Assembly: GCF_001280125.1 (NCBI RefSeq)
Contig: NZ_LGEG01000263.1
Coordinates: forward strand, 1 to 33,843
Length of the DNA: 33,843 nucleotides
Source of the DNA: Streptomyces sp. NRRL F-6492
Lineage (GTDB): Bacteria > Actinomycetota > Actinomycetes > Streptomycetales > Streptomycetaceae
Reading direction: 5' to 3'
Made by a program: the position numbers and the translations under genes. Positions 21,563 to 31,499 of this stretch are shown here, piece after piece. Below the pieces are notes generated by a model. It was not told the origin of the DNA. It did not search any database and saw only the letters and a list, made by a program, of their open reading frames with translations. Each line of letters starts with the position of its first letter. Within the stretch, counting starts at the first letter, position 1.

Positions 21563-24531
21563 CGCGCGTCTCCCGCCCTGAGTTCCTTGATCGAGCTCCT
21601 GCGCCCCGCCCACCAGGCCTGTCCGGCCGCCGCCAGCCCCGTCAGGAGCACGACGGCGAGCGCCGGGACGAGCAGCGACCACGGGTCCGCCCGCAGCGGG
21701 GCGCCGTCGAGCCGGGCGAGGCCCGGGGCCGTCGCGAGCGCCAACCGGAACAGGTCGATGCCCGGCGCGAGCAGCGGCACCGTCGCCCAGCCCGCGAGCG
21801 CGCCGCCGAGCGCGGCGAGGACCGCCTGCGGCAGCGCCTCCAGACCGAGCAGCCGCCGCCCCTGCCGCCTGGTCAGGCCCATCGTCCGTAGCCGGGCGAG
21901 CAGGGCGTTCCGCTCCGGCGCGCCCTGCGCGAGCGAGAGCAGCACGGCCACCACGGCGTAGCCGGCGCCCGCGCCGATCGCGCCCAGGTAGCTCCGCTCG
22001 GCGCCCGTCTGGAGCGGCGAGTCCACGTACGTGGCCCGCTCCTCGCTCCGCAGCCTCACCACGAAGGCGTCCGACCGCTCCCGCACGGCGCCCCGCAGCG
22101 CGGCCCCGTCCACCGGTCCCGTGACGAGCAGCGCGGTGGCCGCCCGGCGGGTGAGGTCGGCGCCGTTGACGAGGAGGAAGTCCTCGCCGGGCAGGGCCGG
22201 GGTGGCCGGCCGGACGCCGACCACCTTCACCTTGAACGTCCCGGCCGCCGCCACGACCTCCATCGGCTCGCGGCCGAGCCGCTCGGCCACCGACGGCGAG
22301 GCGATCGCGGGCAGCACCCGCCCGGTGTCGGCCACGGCGCCCTCCCCGCCCTTCCCCGTCGAGGCCAGCAGCTCCGCCGGGAACGCGCCGAAGCCGGTCC
22401 GCTTCGCCAGCCGGGTGTACGAGGCGGGGTCGACGCCCACCAGCGGCGCGCTCATCGCCCGGGCGGTGGTGCCCTCGTGGGACGGCAGGTCCACCCCGTA
22501 CTCGATCTGCACCGGCGCCAGGTCCCGCACCCCCGCCGTGCCGCGCACGTCCTCGGCGAGGCCCGCCGGCAGCGGGGTCCACTCGACCGAGCCGTCGATC
22601 CGGGCGTCCGCACCGGTCGCCAGGAGCGCGGCCCGGTCGCGGGCGTCGGCGACGCCCGCGAGGACGGAACCGCCGAAGGCCGCCGTGGTCAGCGCGAGGA
22701 CGAGGGCGAGCAGCGGGAGCGTGCCGGTCGAGGACGAGCGGCCGGCGCGGGCCAGGGCCAGCGGGCCGACGGCCCCGCGCAGCCGGCGGGCCGGGCGGGC
22801 CAGCCACCGCAGCGGCAGCGGATAGACCCGTACGAGCACCACGGCGGCGATCAGGCCGACCAGGACGGGGGCGGCGCTCACCAGGTGGTCGCCGGAGTCG
22901 CCCGCGCCGCGCAGCCGCAGCGAGGCGACCGCGCCCACGGCCAGGACGAGCAGGGTGAGTTCGAGGACCGTGCGGCGCCGGGAGGGGCGCGCGGTCAGCA
23001 GGTCGTCGCGGCCGCCGTGCAGCCGGGGGCGCCGGTGCAGGACGACCGCCCGCAGCGGCAGGACGAGCATCGCGACCAGGGCGACGGCGGAGGCGGCGAG
23101 GAGGGAGGGGCCGAGGGGGATCCCGTCGGCCGCTCCCGGCCCTCCGCCGGGCGGACGGACCGTCACGACCGCGAGGCCCAGGGCGAGCGCGGCGGCCGGC
23201 ACGGCGACCGCCGAGGTCTCGCCGAGCAGCCGCAGCCCGATGCCGGTGAGGGAGGCGCCCCGGGAGCGGAGCAGCGCGAGTTCGCCGTCGCGGCGGGCGG
23301 TGAAGAGGCCGCCGGTCATGGCGAGGACGACGGCCGCGACCGCGCCGGTCCCGAAGACGGCGACGGCCACGACCGGGGCGATCGCGTCGCGCATCGAGCG
23401 GTACGCGTCGACGATCTCGTCGAGACCGGTGGTGAGGGCGCCGCTGCCGCCCATGGCCTCGCGCATCCTGACCAGGCCGGGGCCGCCGCCGGCGGAGGCG
23501 AGGGCGGCGGAGAGCCGGTCGGTGTCCCGTCCGGTGAGGTGGCCGGCCGTCGGCACGAACCGGAAGAAGACCTCCTTCTCGCCGACGGTGGCGAGCACCG
23601 AGGACGCCGAGGAGGGGGAGAGGAGCAGGGCCGCCTGCCAGTAGTACTTCACCTCCTCCTCGACCAGCGGGGCGAGCGTGGGCGCCCGCAGCAGCGGCTC
23701 CACCGCCCAGTAGGCGGTCTCGGGGCCGCGCGGCTCCACGACGCCGGTGACCGTGACGGCGAGCGGCTCGCCGCTCCGGCTCGGCACGTGCACGACCGAG
23801 CCGGGCTTCAGGCGCAGGGCCTCGGCGGTCCTCGCGGTCACGACCGCCTCCGGACGGAGGGCGGTGCCCCCGGCGGGCCGGCCCTGCCGGAGCGTCGCGT
23901 GGTGGGACAGGTCGGAGGGCGAGGAGAGCACGAACTGCGGGGAGAGCCCGTCGGGCCGGGGCAGCCAGGGGTCGAGCCCCTCGACCCGGTCGATCGTGCG
24001 GACGCCGTGGACGGCCTGCGCCGGGTCGGTCCGGATCGGGTCGGGCAGCAGGGCCCGCAGCGCGTCGCCCCGCTTCCGCAGGGCCGCGGAGGTCAGGTTC
24101 GCCCCGTACTCGGCCGGGGTGGCGACGGGCAGCGTCGCGTTCAGTTCGAGGACGCTGTCGCGGGGCGCGGCGGACGCGACGTCGTGCCGGAGGCCCTCGG
24201 TCTCGTACCGGTCGACCGCCCGCGGCAGCGCCGCCGCGAGGTAGGCGGTGACCAGGACGAGCAGCGCGAGCGCAGCGGCGGCCCGGGGCGCGGTCCGCAA
24301 CCGGGTCCGCACCCAGGGGGCCACGACGGGGGCGGGCCTGCCGGGCGGCGCGGGATGCCCGGTCCCGGAGGGGCGGCCGCGCTCGGAAGGCTCGTCGGGC
24401 CGGGAGGGCGGCATGTCGGGGGCCTTCCTGCGTACGTCGGGTTCGTCGGCGCCGCCCCTGTCCGGGACGGCGGATGTCTCGTCGGGGCCCCGGACCCCGT
24501 CCGGCGTCCCGTGCCCGTCGTGCGCCGGCAT
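21559..24531 (-). CDS. FtsX/MacB-like ABC permease, large
   Basis: 990 residues. A hydrophilic Pro/Gly/Asp-rich N-terminus of about 65 residues precedes the first membrane helix (AAALALLVLVTAYLAAALP). A large extracellular domain and a first FtsX block follow (VAVAVFGTGAVAAVVLAMTG, with DGELALLRSRGASLTGIGLR as the coupling segment). The second half repeats the layout and ends with GYAVVAVLLSLAQGAPERNA, LLARLRTMGLTRRQGRRLLG and the final helix. The start ATG shares one base with the stop of the other permease (TGATG), and the end overlaps the ATPase gene, so the three products are made together. Such systems act on membrane or envelope substrates; which one cannot be told. Confidence 0.85.
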   Translation of the reverse strand: MPAHDGHGTPDGVRGPDETSAVPDRGGADEPDVRRKAPDMPPSRPDEPSERGRPSGTGHPAPPGRPAPVVAPWVRTRLRTAPRAAAALALLVLVTAYLAAALPRAVDRYETEGLRHDVASAAPRDSVLELNATLPVATPAEYGANLTSAALRKRGDALRALLPDPIRTDPAQAVHGVRTIDRVEGLDPWLPRPDGLSPQFVLSSPSDLSHHATLRQGRPAGGTALRPEAVVTARTAEALRLKPGSVVHVPSRSGEPLAVTVTGVVEPRGPETAYWAVEPLLRAPTLAPLVEEEVKYYWQAALLLSPSSASSVLATVGEKEVFFRFVPTAGHLTGRDTDRLSAALASAGGGPGLVRMREAMGGSGALTTGLDEIVDAYRSMRDAIAPVVAVAVFGTGAVAAVVLAMTGGLFTARRDGELALLRSRGASLTGIGLRLLGETSAVAVPAAALALGLAVVTVRPPGGGPGAADGIPLGPSLLAASAVALVAMLVLPLRAVVLHRRPRLHGGRDDLLTARPSRRRTVLELTLLVLAVGAVASLRLRGAGDSGDHLVSAAPVLVGLIAAVVLVRVYPLPLRWLARPARRLRGAVGPLALARAGRSSSTGTLPLLALVLALTTAAFGGSVLAGVADARDRAALLATGADARIDGSVEWTPLPAGLAEDVRGTAGVRDLAPVQIEYGVDLPSHEGTTARAMSAPLVGVDPASYTRLAKRTGFGAFPAELLASTGKGGEGAVADTGRVLPAIASPSVAERLGREPMEVVAAAGTFKVKVVGVRPATPALPGEDFLLVNGADLTRRAATALLVTGPVDGAALRGAVRERSDAFVVRLRSEERATYVDSPLQTGAERSYLGAIGAGAGYAVVAVLLSLAQGAPERNALLARLRTMGLTRRQGRRLLGLEALPQAVLAALGGALAGWATVPLLAPGIDLFRLALATAPGLARLDGAPLRADPWSLLVPALAVVLLTGLAAAGQAWWAGRRSSIKELRAGDAR

Positions 24532-27500
24532 CAGCTCGCCCCCTGGTGGCGCAGGGTCACGACCGGGTCCGTGCGGCGCAGGGCGATCGTGGCGACGATG
24601 GCCAGGGGGAGCGCGGCGACTCCGGCGATCAGCAGGGCGACCTGGCCGAGCGGGAGTTCCACCAGGACCGGCGGGACGGGCCGGGCGGCCTGGCCGGTGA
24701 GGACGACGAGCGGGACGACCGCCCGGGCCAGGACCGTGCCGAGCCCGATGCCGACGAGCAGGCCGATGCCGATGAGCAGCCCCTGTTCGGCGGCGATCAG
24801 CCGGGCGAGCCGCCGCTGCGGCGTCCCGAGCGCCCGCAGTATCCCGAACTCGGCGGACCGTTCCCGCATCGCGCCGGCCGAGCCGACCGCGAAGCCGACG
24901 GCGGCGAGCGCGGCGGCGGCCGCGGCCACCGCCATCAGGGCCGCGTCGGAGCCCGCGCCGAGCGGGTCGCCGAGGAGTTCGGCGGCGACCTCGTCGCGTA
25001 CGAGGACCTGGGCCGGGTCCGCGTCGGGGCGGGCCCGCAGGGCGGCGGCGACCTCGGCCGTCCTCCCCGGGGCGGTGGTCAGCCACCACTCGGTGGCCGG
25101 CACGGACAGGGTCCCGTCGCCGGACCCGGCCAGGTACCGGTTGACGGCGACCAGGTCGAGGAGGACCGCGCCGCCGTCCGCGGGGGTGGTCACGGACGCG
25201 CCCGCGGAGGCCGTCGGGCCCGTGGTCGGCAGCTCCTCGACCACCCGGTCGACGACGACGGGGACCCGCAGGCCGTCGAGGGTGACCTCGACGGTGTCGC
25301 CGGGCTCGGCGCCGGCCGCCGTCATGAAGGCCCCGGTGGCCACGGCCGGCAGCCGCTCGGGCGGCTTCGGCGCGGGCGCCGCCATCCGCAGGGTGTACTC
25401 CTCCGGCCTCGCGCGGAGGTCGCCGGCCCCGGCGCCCCGCACCCCGAACGAGACGGAGTACGGCGCGGATCCGCCGGGCCCGGCCGGGCCGGGGGCGCCG
25501 CCCGCCGTACCGCTCCTCCGTCCCGCGTCGCTCTCGGTCTGCTCGACGCCGGACGACCAGCCGTCGAGGACCTTCGCGGGGGAGGACGTCCGCGTGCCGC
25601 CGTCCGCCCCGGTGGTGGCGAGGCCCTCGACGCGGACGGTGCGGACGTGGTGCGGGCCCGCGGCGATCCCGCCGTCGAACTCCAGGCCGGTGAGGGTGAG
25701 CAGGCCGCCGGAGCCGCGGCCGGCGTCGCCGCCGGGCACGGCGGTGAGGGCGCCGAGGTCGAGGACCAGCCGGTGGACGCGGTCGTCGGAGGGCAGCGTG
25801 CCCAGGGTCTGCCGGTACGGGACGCCGCTCGGGTCCTCCAGGACGGCCGTGACCCGGGAGGCCCCGCTGCCCTCCGGCGCGGCGGCCCGCAGGTCCACGG
25901 CGAGCGTCCGGATCCCGGCGGTCAGCGCGAGGCCGGGGCGGTGGCCGGCCGCCGGGGCCAGCGGGGCGAGCAGGGCCGGGGCCGTGGTGCCGGCGAGGTC
26001 GGGGCGCAGCAGCAGGCCGTTCGCGGCGTTCCGGGTGTCGACGGCGAGGACGGTGGCGTTCCGGCCGGACACGTCCATGGCGGTGCGGTGCACGGGCGCC
26101 ACGGCCGCGACGCCCGGCACGGCGCCGAGCCGCTCGGTCCGCGTGGGCTCGCCGGGGCCGGGGCTCAGGACGCGGACGTCCGTCCCGGTCCGGAAGTCGG
26201 CCTGGTCGCGCTGCGAACGCTCCCACGAGCCGCTCTGCCCGATGGCCAGCATGCCCATCGCCACGGCGAGGACGAGCAGGAGGACGGGGCCCGCGCCCCG
26301 CAGCGGCCGGCGGCTGAACTGCCAGCCGGCGAGGGCGGCGGAGAGCCCGCGCCCGCCGGCCGCGCGCCGCTCGGCCAGCTTGGCGGCGGGCGGCAGCAGC
26401 CGCAGCGTCAGGACGGTCCCGGCGAGCAGGGCGAGGGCGGGCGCGGCGACGAGCACCGGGTCGATCGAGCCCCCGCCGTCCCCGTCCGCGCCCAGGGTGC
26501 CGCCCGCGGCGGCGGGCCGCTGGAGCTGCCAGTAGGCGACGGCGGCGACGGCGAGCAGACCGAGGTCCGCCCCGGCCCGCACCGGGCCGGGCAGCGAGGC
26601 CGAGCGTGCCTCGCGCAGCGAGACGGCCGCGCCGTCCCCGGCGGCCAGCGCGGGCGCCACGACGGCCGCCGCGCAGCACAGCGCCACCACGGCGGCCACC
26701 AGCCACACCGGGAGCGAGGGCGAGGTGTCGAGCCGCACCCCGAGCGAGGAGAGCGCGGACCGCTCGGCGAAGAGCCCGGTCAGCGGGCCGGACAGGAGCG
26801 GGGCCGCGAGCGCCGCAGGCAGGGCGAGCAGCAGCGCCTCGGCGGCGGCGAGCCCGGCGATCCGGCGCCGCGAGCCGCCGCGCGCCCGCAGCAGCGCCGT
26901 CTCGCCGGAGCGCTCGGTGCTGAGCAGCCGGGCGACCAGCAGCAGCGCGTACGCGGCGAGCAGCACCAGCTGCACGGCGACGATCAGCAGGGTGGAGCGG
27001 GAGACGAGCAGGGCCCGTTCGGTCCGGTCCAGGACGGCGGGCAGCGCGGTGGTCGCCGAGACCGTCGCGCCGAACGCGGTCCGGTTCTCGGCCAGGGCCT
27101 TCGGGCCCTCGGTCGCGGCGGCGCGCAGGGCGTCCATCCGGTCCGTGGTGAAGCCGGTGAAGTCGGCGGTGCCGAGCCAGGAGGTGTCGCCGCGGCTCAG
27201 CGCCCCGGAGGCGAGGACGGCCGGGTCGACGAGCAGCGGCTCGTACGTCGTGAACGCGACCGTCCGCACGCCCCGGCCGCCCGCCGGGTCGAGCCGCCAG
27301 TAGAGGTCGGAGGTGTCCACGGGCCGGTAGACCCCGGTGATCCGGGCCTTCACCCGCTTCTCGGTGAGCCGGTCGGTGAGGTCGAGGACGGTGCCGGGGC
27401 CGGCCTTCAGGCGCCGGGCCGCCTCCTCGGGCAGCGCCGTCTCGACCGTGCCGCCGGTTCGGGCGGCCGAGGGCCAGGAGCCCCGGACGAGGGAGAGCCG

Positions 27501-27884
27501 CGAGCGGTCGAGCGCGGCGAAGCGGGTGAGGTCGGGGTCGCCCTGGCGGGCGGCGGCGGACCGCAGGCTCCGGGGCAGGGCGTACGACCCCGAGCGTTCG
27601 AGCCGCCGCACGGTCACCGGCAGTCCGTCGAAGGACGCCCGCATCCCGTCGCGGACGGCGGCGTCGGCACCGGCCCGCCTCTCGGCGGGCACCTGGCCGA
27701 CGACGAGCAGCGAGGCGGCGGCCGCGGACCTGCCCCGCAGGCCCGCCTGGAGCGCGGCGTCCCCGATCGCGCCGGAGAAGGCGGCGAGGGTGGCGAGCAC
27801 CGAGGTGGTCAGGAGCACGGAGAGCAGCGCGGCGGCGAGCAGCAGCCGGTGCGCCCTGACACGCAGAAATACGAACCCCGTCAC
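24531..27884 (-). CDS. FtsX/MacB-like ABC permease, very large (1,117 aa)
   Basis: It begins MTGFVFLRVRAHRLLLAAAL, a membrane helix right at the N-terminus, then a large extracellular domain to about residue 280. A first FtsX core follows (TLLIVAVQLVLLAAYALLLV with SGETALLRARGGSRRRIAGL as coupling helix) and several central helices. A second large extracellular part covers about 560-970. The last FtsX core has SAEFGILRALGTPQRRLARL, followed by helices ending near RRTDPVVTLRHQG. It forms a heterodimer candidate with the next permease. The start is GTG at 27884 after AGGGGGACGG. First gene of the three-gene transporter operon, with a 204-base gap before it. Confidence 0.85.
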   Translation of the reverse strand: MTGFVFLRVRAHRLLLAAALLSVLLTTSVLATLAAFSGAIGDAALQAGLRGRSAAAASLLVVGQVPAERRAGADAAVRDGMRASFDGLPVTVRRLERSGSYALPRSLRSAAARQGDPDLTRFAALDRSRLSLVRGSWPSAARTGGTVETALPEEAARRLKAGPGTVLDLTDRLTEKRVKARITGVYRPVDTSDLYWRLDPAGGRGVRTVAFTTYEPLLVDPAVLASGALSRGDTSWLGTADFTGFTTDRMDALRAAATEGPKALAENRTAFGATVSATTALPAVLDRTERALLVSRSTLLIVAVQLVLLAAYALLLVARLLSTERSGETALLRARGGSRRRIAGLAAAEALLLALPAALAAPLLSGPLTGLFAERSALSSLGVRLDTSPSLPVWLVAAVVALCCAAAVVAPALAAGDGAAVSLREARSASLPGPVRAGADLGLLAVAAVAYWQLQRPAAAGGTLGADGDGGGSIDPVLVAAPALALLAGTVLTLRLLPPAAKLAERRAAGGRGLSAALAGWQFSRRPLRGAGPVLLLVLAVAMGMLAIGQSGSWERSQRDQADFRTGTDVRVLSPGPGEPTRTERLGAVPGVAAVAPVHRTAMDVSGRNATVLAVDTRNAANGLLLRPDLAGTTAPALLAPLAPAAGHRPGLALTAGIRTLAVDLRAAAPEGSGASRVTAVLEDPSGVPYRQTLGTLPSDDRVHRLVLDLGALTAVPGGDAGRGSGGLLTLTGLEFDGGIAAGPHHVRTVRVEGLATTGADGGTRTSSPAKVLDGWSSGVEQTESDAGRRSGTAGGAPGPAGPGGSAPYSVSFGVRGAGAGDLRARPEEYTLRMAAPAPKPPERLPAVATGAFMTAAGAEPGDTVEVTLDGLRVPVVVDRVVEELPTTGPTASAGASVTTPADGGAVLLDLVAVNRYLAGSGDGTLSVPATEWWLTTAPGRTAEVAAALRARPDADPAQVLVRDEVAAELLGDPLGAGSDAALMAVAAAAAALAAVGFAVGSAGAMRERSAEFGILRALGTPQRRLARLIAAEQGLLIGIGLLVGIGLGTVLARAVVPLVVLTGQAARPVPPVLVELPLGQVALLIAGVAALPLAIVATIALRRTDPVVTLRHQGAS

Positions 27885-27920
27885 CCGTCCCCCTGGCCAC
27901 CCTGATCACGGTCCGCGTGT

Positions 27921-27938
27921 CGAACGCTTTCCGAACGC
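27921..27938. promoter_or_regulatory. Direct repeat before the transporter operon
   Basis: CGAACGC occurs at 27921-27927 and 27932-27938, 11 bases apart (one helical turn), about 40 bases before the permease start. The same 204-base gap also has the palindrome TTCCGGCTCCGGAA (28031-28044), nearer the globin gene end. Two protomers on one DNA face is a possible reading. No regulator is identified. Confidence 0.3.
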
Positions 27939-28088
27939 CTCCGGACCCCTCCCGGATGCTTTCAGAGTGCACGCACGGCTGGAAACCGCTTGCGGGCCGA
28001 CCTTGATCCGATCGTGACCGTTATCCGGTGTTCCGGCTCCGGAATGTGCCCGTCCGTGCGGCGGAACCGACCGGACGCGCCCGCGGGG

Positions 28089-28493
28089 TCAGCCGGCCGT
28101 GTTCACCATCGAGGCGGCGGCATAGGTGAAGTACCGCCAGAGCTCCGCCTCGTACGCGGGCGCCAGACCGAGCTCGTCCAGGGCGGTCCGCATGTGGCGG
28201 AGCCAGGCGTCGTGCGCGGCCCGGTCCACGGCGAAGGGGGCGTGGCGCATCCGGAGGCGGGGGTGGCCCCGGCGGTCGCTGTAGGTGCGGGGCCCGCCCC
28301 AGTACTGGATGAGGAAGAGGGCGAAGCGCTCCTCGGCGGGGCCGAGGTCCTCCTCGGGGTACATCGGGCGCAGCAGCGGGTCCTCCGCGACGCCCTCGTA
28401 GAAGCGGTGGACGAGACGGCGGAACGTCTCCTCGCCGCCGACCTGCTCGTAGAAGGTCTGCTCCTGTGCGGTGTCCCCGGGAATCTCGCTCAC
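28089..28493 (-). CDS. glbO: Truncated haemoglobin, group II (trHbO)
   Basis: 134 residues, usual length. FYEQVGGEETFRRLVHRFYE at the start, the LRPMYPEEDL bend, LFLIQYWGGPRTYSDRRGHP with the group II Trp-Gly-Gly, and RMRHAPFAV carrying the proximal histidine are all present. These proteins bind haem and O2 or NO in the cytoplasm; roles in NO or peroxide handling are proposed. The GTG at 28493 has GGAG close by. It lies 72 bases after the FHA gene, so co-transcription with the signalling genes is possible, with only a weak 6-bp hairpin (28526-28545) between. Confidence 0.93.
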   Translation of the reverse strand: MSEIPGDTAQEQTFYEQVGGEETFRRLVHRFYEGVAEDPLLRPMYPEEDLGPAEERFALFLIQYWGGPRTYSDRRGHPRLRMRHAPFAVDRAAHDAWLRHMRTALDELGLAPAYEAELWRYFTYAAASMVNTAG

Positions 28494-28565
28494 CGCTCCA
28501 TCGTCTCAGATGCCCCGGCCGAGGACCGGAGGTCCAGGACTCCGGCCCCCGGCCCCCTCGCGGGG

Positions 28566-30074
28566 TCAGTCCACGCGGATCGTGATCGTGGTCCAGGCGC
28601 CGACGTGCACCCGGTCGCCGTCCTTGAGCTGGACGGGGACGTAGGGCTGGATCGGCTCCTCGCCGCCGTTGATCGTGGTGCCGTTGGTGGAGTTCTGGTC
28701 CACCACCGCCCACGAGCCGTCCGGCTGCTGCACCAGGACCGCGTGCTGGTGCGAGACGCCCGGGTCCTCCGGCGGCACCGACAGGTCGATGTCGGGGGAC
28801 TCGCCGGTGGAGTGCCGGCGGCGGCCGATGGAGATCTGGTTGCCCTGGAGCGGCACGTGCTTGTCCGGGGAGTACGCGGGCAGGTTCAGGCCCGTGGCCT
28901 CCGGGCCGCTGCGCTGCATCATCGCCATGAAGTACGCGCGGTCCGGACCGACGACCGCGCTCCAGTTCCGGGGCGCCTGCGGCGGCTGGAACTGCTGCGG
29001 CGGCGGGGCCTGGTGCTGCTGCGGAGGCGGCTGGGGGGCCTGGTGCTGCTGCTGCGGCGGGGGACCCTGGTGCGCGGGGGGCTGCGGCGGTCCCTGGTGC
29101 TGCGGCGGGGGCGGCGGGGCCTGGTGCGGAGGAGCCTGCCGCGGAGGAGCCTGCGGCGGCTGGGCCTGCTGCGGGGGCGCCTGCGGCGGCTGGTGCTGCG
29201 ACGGCGGCGGCAGGAGCCAGTCGTCGTCCGCGCGCGGCTGCGGCGGCGCGGGCGGCGCCGGGGCCTGGGCGGGCGCCTGGAGGTACGGCGGCGGCGCCGG
29301 CTGCTGGTGCTGCGACGGCTGCTGCTGGGGCGCCTGCGGGCGCTGCTGCTGCGGCGGGGCCTGGTGGTGGGTGGGCTCGGCGCCCAGCGGCTCCGCCGGC
29401 CGGTTCACCTGCGAGGGCCGCGAGCCCTGGTAGCCGAACGGGTCCGACTGCTGCGGGGCGCCCGGCGGCGAGGTCTGGAAGCCCGGCGGCAGGTTCAGGC
29501 CGGGCGGCGGCCCGGGCTGGCGCGGCGGGAGGTTGGAGGGGGCCACCGGCGTGTACGAGGTCGCCGTGTTCGTGAGGAAGTTCCAGCGGCACTCCTCGCA
29601 GAACGGCGCCATGTGCTCGCGCGGCGTACGGCACTGCGGGCACAGCTCCGCCTGGGCCGTGGCGTTCGGATCGCCGCCGGGGCCGAAGCCGCCGGGAGCG
29701 GAGGGGGCACCGGGACCGACGGGGGCACCGGGGCCGCCCGGCCCGCCGTACGCGCCGGGACCGTCGAAAGCACCGGGTCCGTCGAAGGCACCGGGTCCGT
29801 TCGGACCGCCGTGGGCCCCCGGACCGCCGTGGCCGCCCGGACCGCCGTGGCCGCCCGGACCGCCGGGCGCGCCCGGCGGAGGACCCGCCGGGGGCCGGCC
29901 GGGACCACCGGGACCGCCCGGCCCGCCGGGGCCGGGGTATCCGTACGCGGGGGGCGGCGGCGGGGGAGGCGGCGGTACGGCACCCGTCGGCGCACCCGCC
30001 CCGGCCATGCGATGGCCGCAGACCTCGCACCAGTCGTCGGAGACCGACTGGTGTCCGTTCGGGCAGGTCGGCAT
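28566..30074 (-). CDS. FHA-domain protein with two zinc ribbons
   Basis: 502 residues. The N-terminus has a zinc-ribbon motif ([20 protein letters not shown], Cys at 3, 15, 18). A Pro/Gly-rich linker follows, then a second CxxC pair ([20 protein letters not shown]), and a long Gln/Pro/Ala-rich region to about 390. The C-terminal FHA domain, which reads phosphothreonine, shows [10 protein letters not shown], the SHQHAVL histidine and [10 protein letters not shown]. The start is ATG at 30074 with GGGGGAAG upstream. It sits 41 bases after the VWA gene and downstream of phosphatase and kinase genes, so it probably recognises a phosphorylated partner of that system. Confidence 0.9.
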   Translation of the reverse strand: MPTCPNGHQSVSDDWCEVCGHRMAGAGAPTGAVPPPPPPPPPAYGYPGPGGPGGPGGPGRPPAGPPPGAPGGPGGHGGPGGHGGPGAHGGPNGPGAFDGPGAFDGPGAYGGPGGPGAPVGPGAPSAPGGFGPGGDPNATAQAELCPQCRTPREHMAPFCEECRWNFLTNTATSYTPVAPSNLPPRQPGPPPGLNLPPGFQTSPPGAPQQSDPFGYQGSRPSQVNRPAEPLGAEPTHHQAPPQQQRPQAPQQQPSQHQQPAPPPYLQAPAQAPAPPAPPQPRADDDWLLPPPSQHQPPQAPPQQAQPPQAPPRQAPPHQAPPPPPQHQGPPQPPAHQGPPPQQQHQAPQPPPQQHQAPPPQQFQPPQAPRNWSAVVGPDRAYFMAMMQRSGPEATGLNLPAYSPDKHVPLQGNQISIGRRRHSTGESPDIDLSVPPEDPGVSHQHAVLVQQPDGSWAVVDQNSTNGTTINGGEEPIQPYVPVQLKDGDRVHVGAWTTITIRVD

Positions 30075-30115
30075 GTCGGTGCTTCCCCCTCTCGTCGTCC
30101 GGCCCGCTGGCCGGG

Positions 30116-31444
30116 CTACCTCTTGACGCGAACGGTCTTCGTGGAGCGGGTCTCGAGTGTCATCTCGTCCGCTTCGGCGACCTTCGCCTTCAAACGCACA
30201 GTACCCGCCACCGCGTCGACCACGTCGACCACCTTCGAAAGCAGTTTCGCCGTATCCGCGTTGCCGGAGGCCGCCGCGAGCTGCACGGCACGCCCCAGTT
30301 TGGCCGTCGCGCCGTCGTGATCGCCCGATTTGCGGGCATCCAGTCCCTGCTGGATGGCGTCCGCCAGCTCGGCCTGGCCCGTGTAGTGCGCCACCTGCGG
30401 GTTGATCGACGTCGACATCGCCAGGTCGTCCGTCCACACCGCCCGTACCAGCCCTTGAGACAGCGGGCGGGCGTCGCCGCCCGCCGGGTCCGGGGCGATC
30501 AGGGAGACCCGGGCGGCGAGCATCTCCTGGCCGACGGCGGCCCGCGGCACCCGCACGCTCACGTGGTAGTCGCGGGACTCGTCGCCCCACGAGCCCGTCG
30601 GGTAGTCCCCGGCGCGCGGCCCCGCCTCCGTGCGCCGCCCGGTGAGGTCCTCGACCGCGGGCGCCACCTGCTTCACGAAGACGATCTCGACCCCGACCGG
30701 GGTCCACAGGCGCAGCGCGACGTCTGCCACGCCCTTGCCCATCGCCTGCTCCATCATCGCCGTGAAGTCGGCCGCGAGACCGGCCGGGTCGGCGACGATG
30801 TCGGCGGTGCCGAGGAGCGCCGAGGCGATCCCGGTGACCTCCTTGACCTCCCAGTCGGTGCCGACGCCGCGCGCGTCGCAGGTGAACCGGCCCGCGCAGG
30901 CGTCGAGCGCGGCCCGCAGCTCCTCGGGGGACTCGTGCTCGTTGCGCCCGTCGGTGAGCAGGATGCCGTGCCGGATGGTGAGGTCGGCGGAGGAGAGCAG
31001 CCGGTCCGCGAGGCGCAGCCAGGTGCCGATCGCCGTGCCGCCGCCCGCGGAGAGCCGGCGCAGCGCCTCCTTGGCCTCGCCCCGGGTGCGGGCGTCGGCG
31101 ACGGCGAGCCGCCCGTCCCCCGGGTAGACCTCCTTGGCCACGTGGGTGCCGGCGACGACGGCGAAGGAGGTGCCGTCGCGCAGGGTGTCGACGGCGGCGG
31201 CGGTCGCCTCCCGCGCCCCGCGCATCTTGGCGGCCGGGTAGTCCATCGAGCCGGAGCAGTCGACCATGATCACGACGCCGGCCGCGCCGTGGCCGCCCGC
31301 GATCCCGGCCGCGCCGCCGGTGCCGCCGCCGGTCGAGGTGACCGTGACGATCGCGCTGACGTCCCTGCCGCCCTCCGGCAGGAACTCGTTCTGGTACACG
31401 TCCACCGAGAACTGGGGCACGGTCGACTTGGAGAAGTTCGCCAT
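30116..31444 (-). CDS. VWA-domain protein (TerY-like)
   Basis: 442 residues, soluble. The von Willebrand A domain begins near residue 57 with MIDAS motif DCSGSM, continues with a conserved Thr region ([12 protein letters not shown]) and the Asp of [10 protein letters not shown], so metal-dependent ligand binding is intact. After about residue 240 come a beta-rich part and a helical C-terminus ([20 protein letters not shown] onward) like a TPR-type helical pair. ATG at 31444 follows GGAG. VWA proteins paired with a PP2C phosphatase and a kinase are known as TerY-P triads; the partner assignment here is inference from neighbours. Confidence 0.88.
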   Translation of the reverse strand: MANFSKSTVPQFSVDVYQNEFLPEGGRDVSAIVTVTSTGGGTGGAAGIAGGHGAAGVVIMVDCSGSMDYPAAKMRGAREATAAAVDTLRDGTSFAVVAGTHVAKEVYPGDGRLAVADARTRGEAKEALRRLSAGGGTAIGTWLRLADRLLSSADLTIRHGILLTDGRNEHESPEELRAALDACAGRFTCDARGVGTDWEVKEVTGIASALLGTADIVADPAGLAADFTAMMEQAMGKGVADVALRLWTPVGVEIVFVKQVAPAVEDLTGRRTEAGPRAGDYPTGSWGDESRDYHVSVRVPRAAVGQEMLAARVSLIAPDPAGGDARPLSQGLVRAVWTDDLAMSTSINPQVAHYTGQAELADAIQQGLDARKSGDHDGATAKLGRAVQLAAASGNADTAKLLSKVVDVVDAVAGTVRLKAKVAEADEMTLETRSTKTVRVKR

Positions 31445-31499
31445 CTGTTCGGCTCCTCGGACAACGGCGGTGGGGTGGAGGGACGGGACCGGCGGCCGC

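Noticed and set aside
22477..27905. Very long plus-strand ORFs (over 1,100 residues) opposite the permeases
   Set aside because: Gly/Arg/Ala-rich mirror frames; the minus strand has membrane helices and coupled starts.
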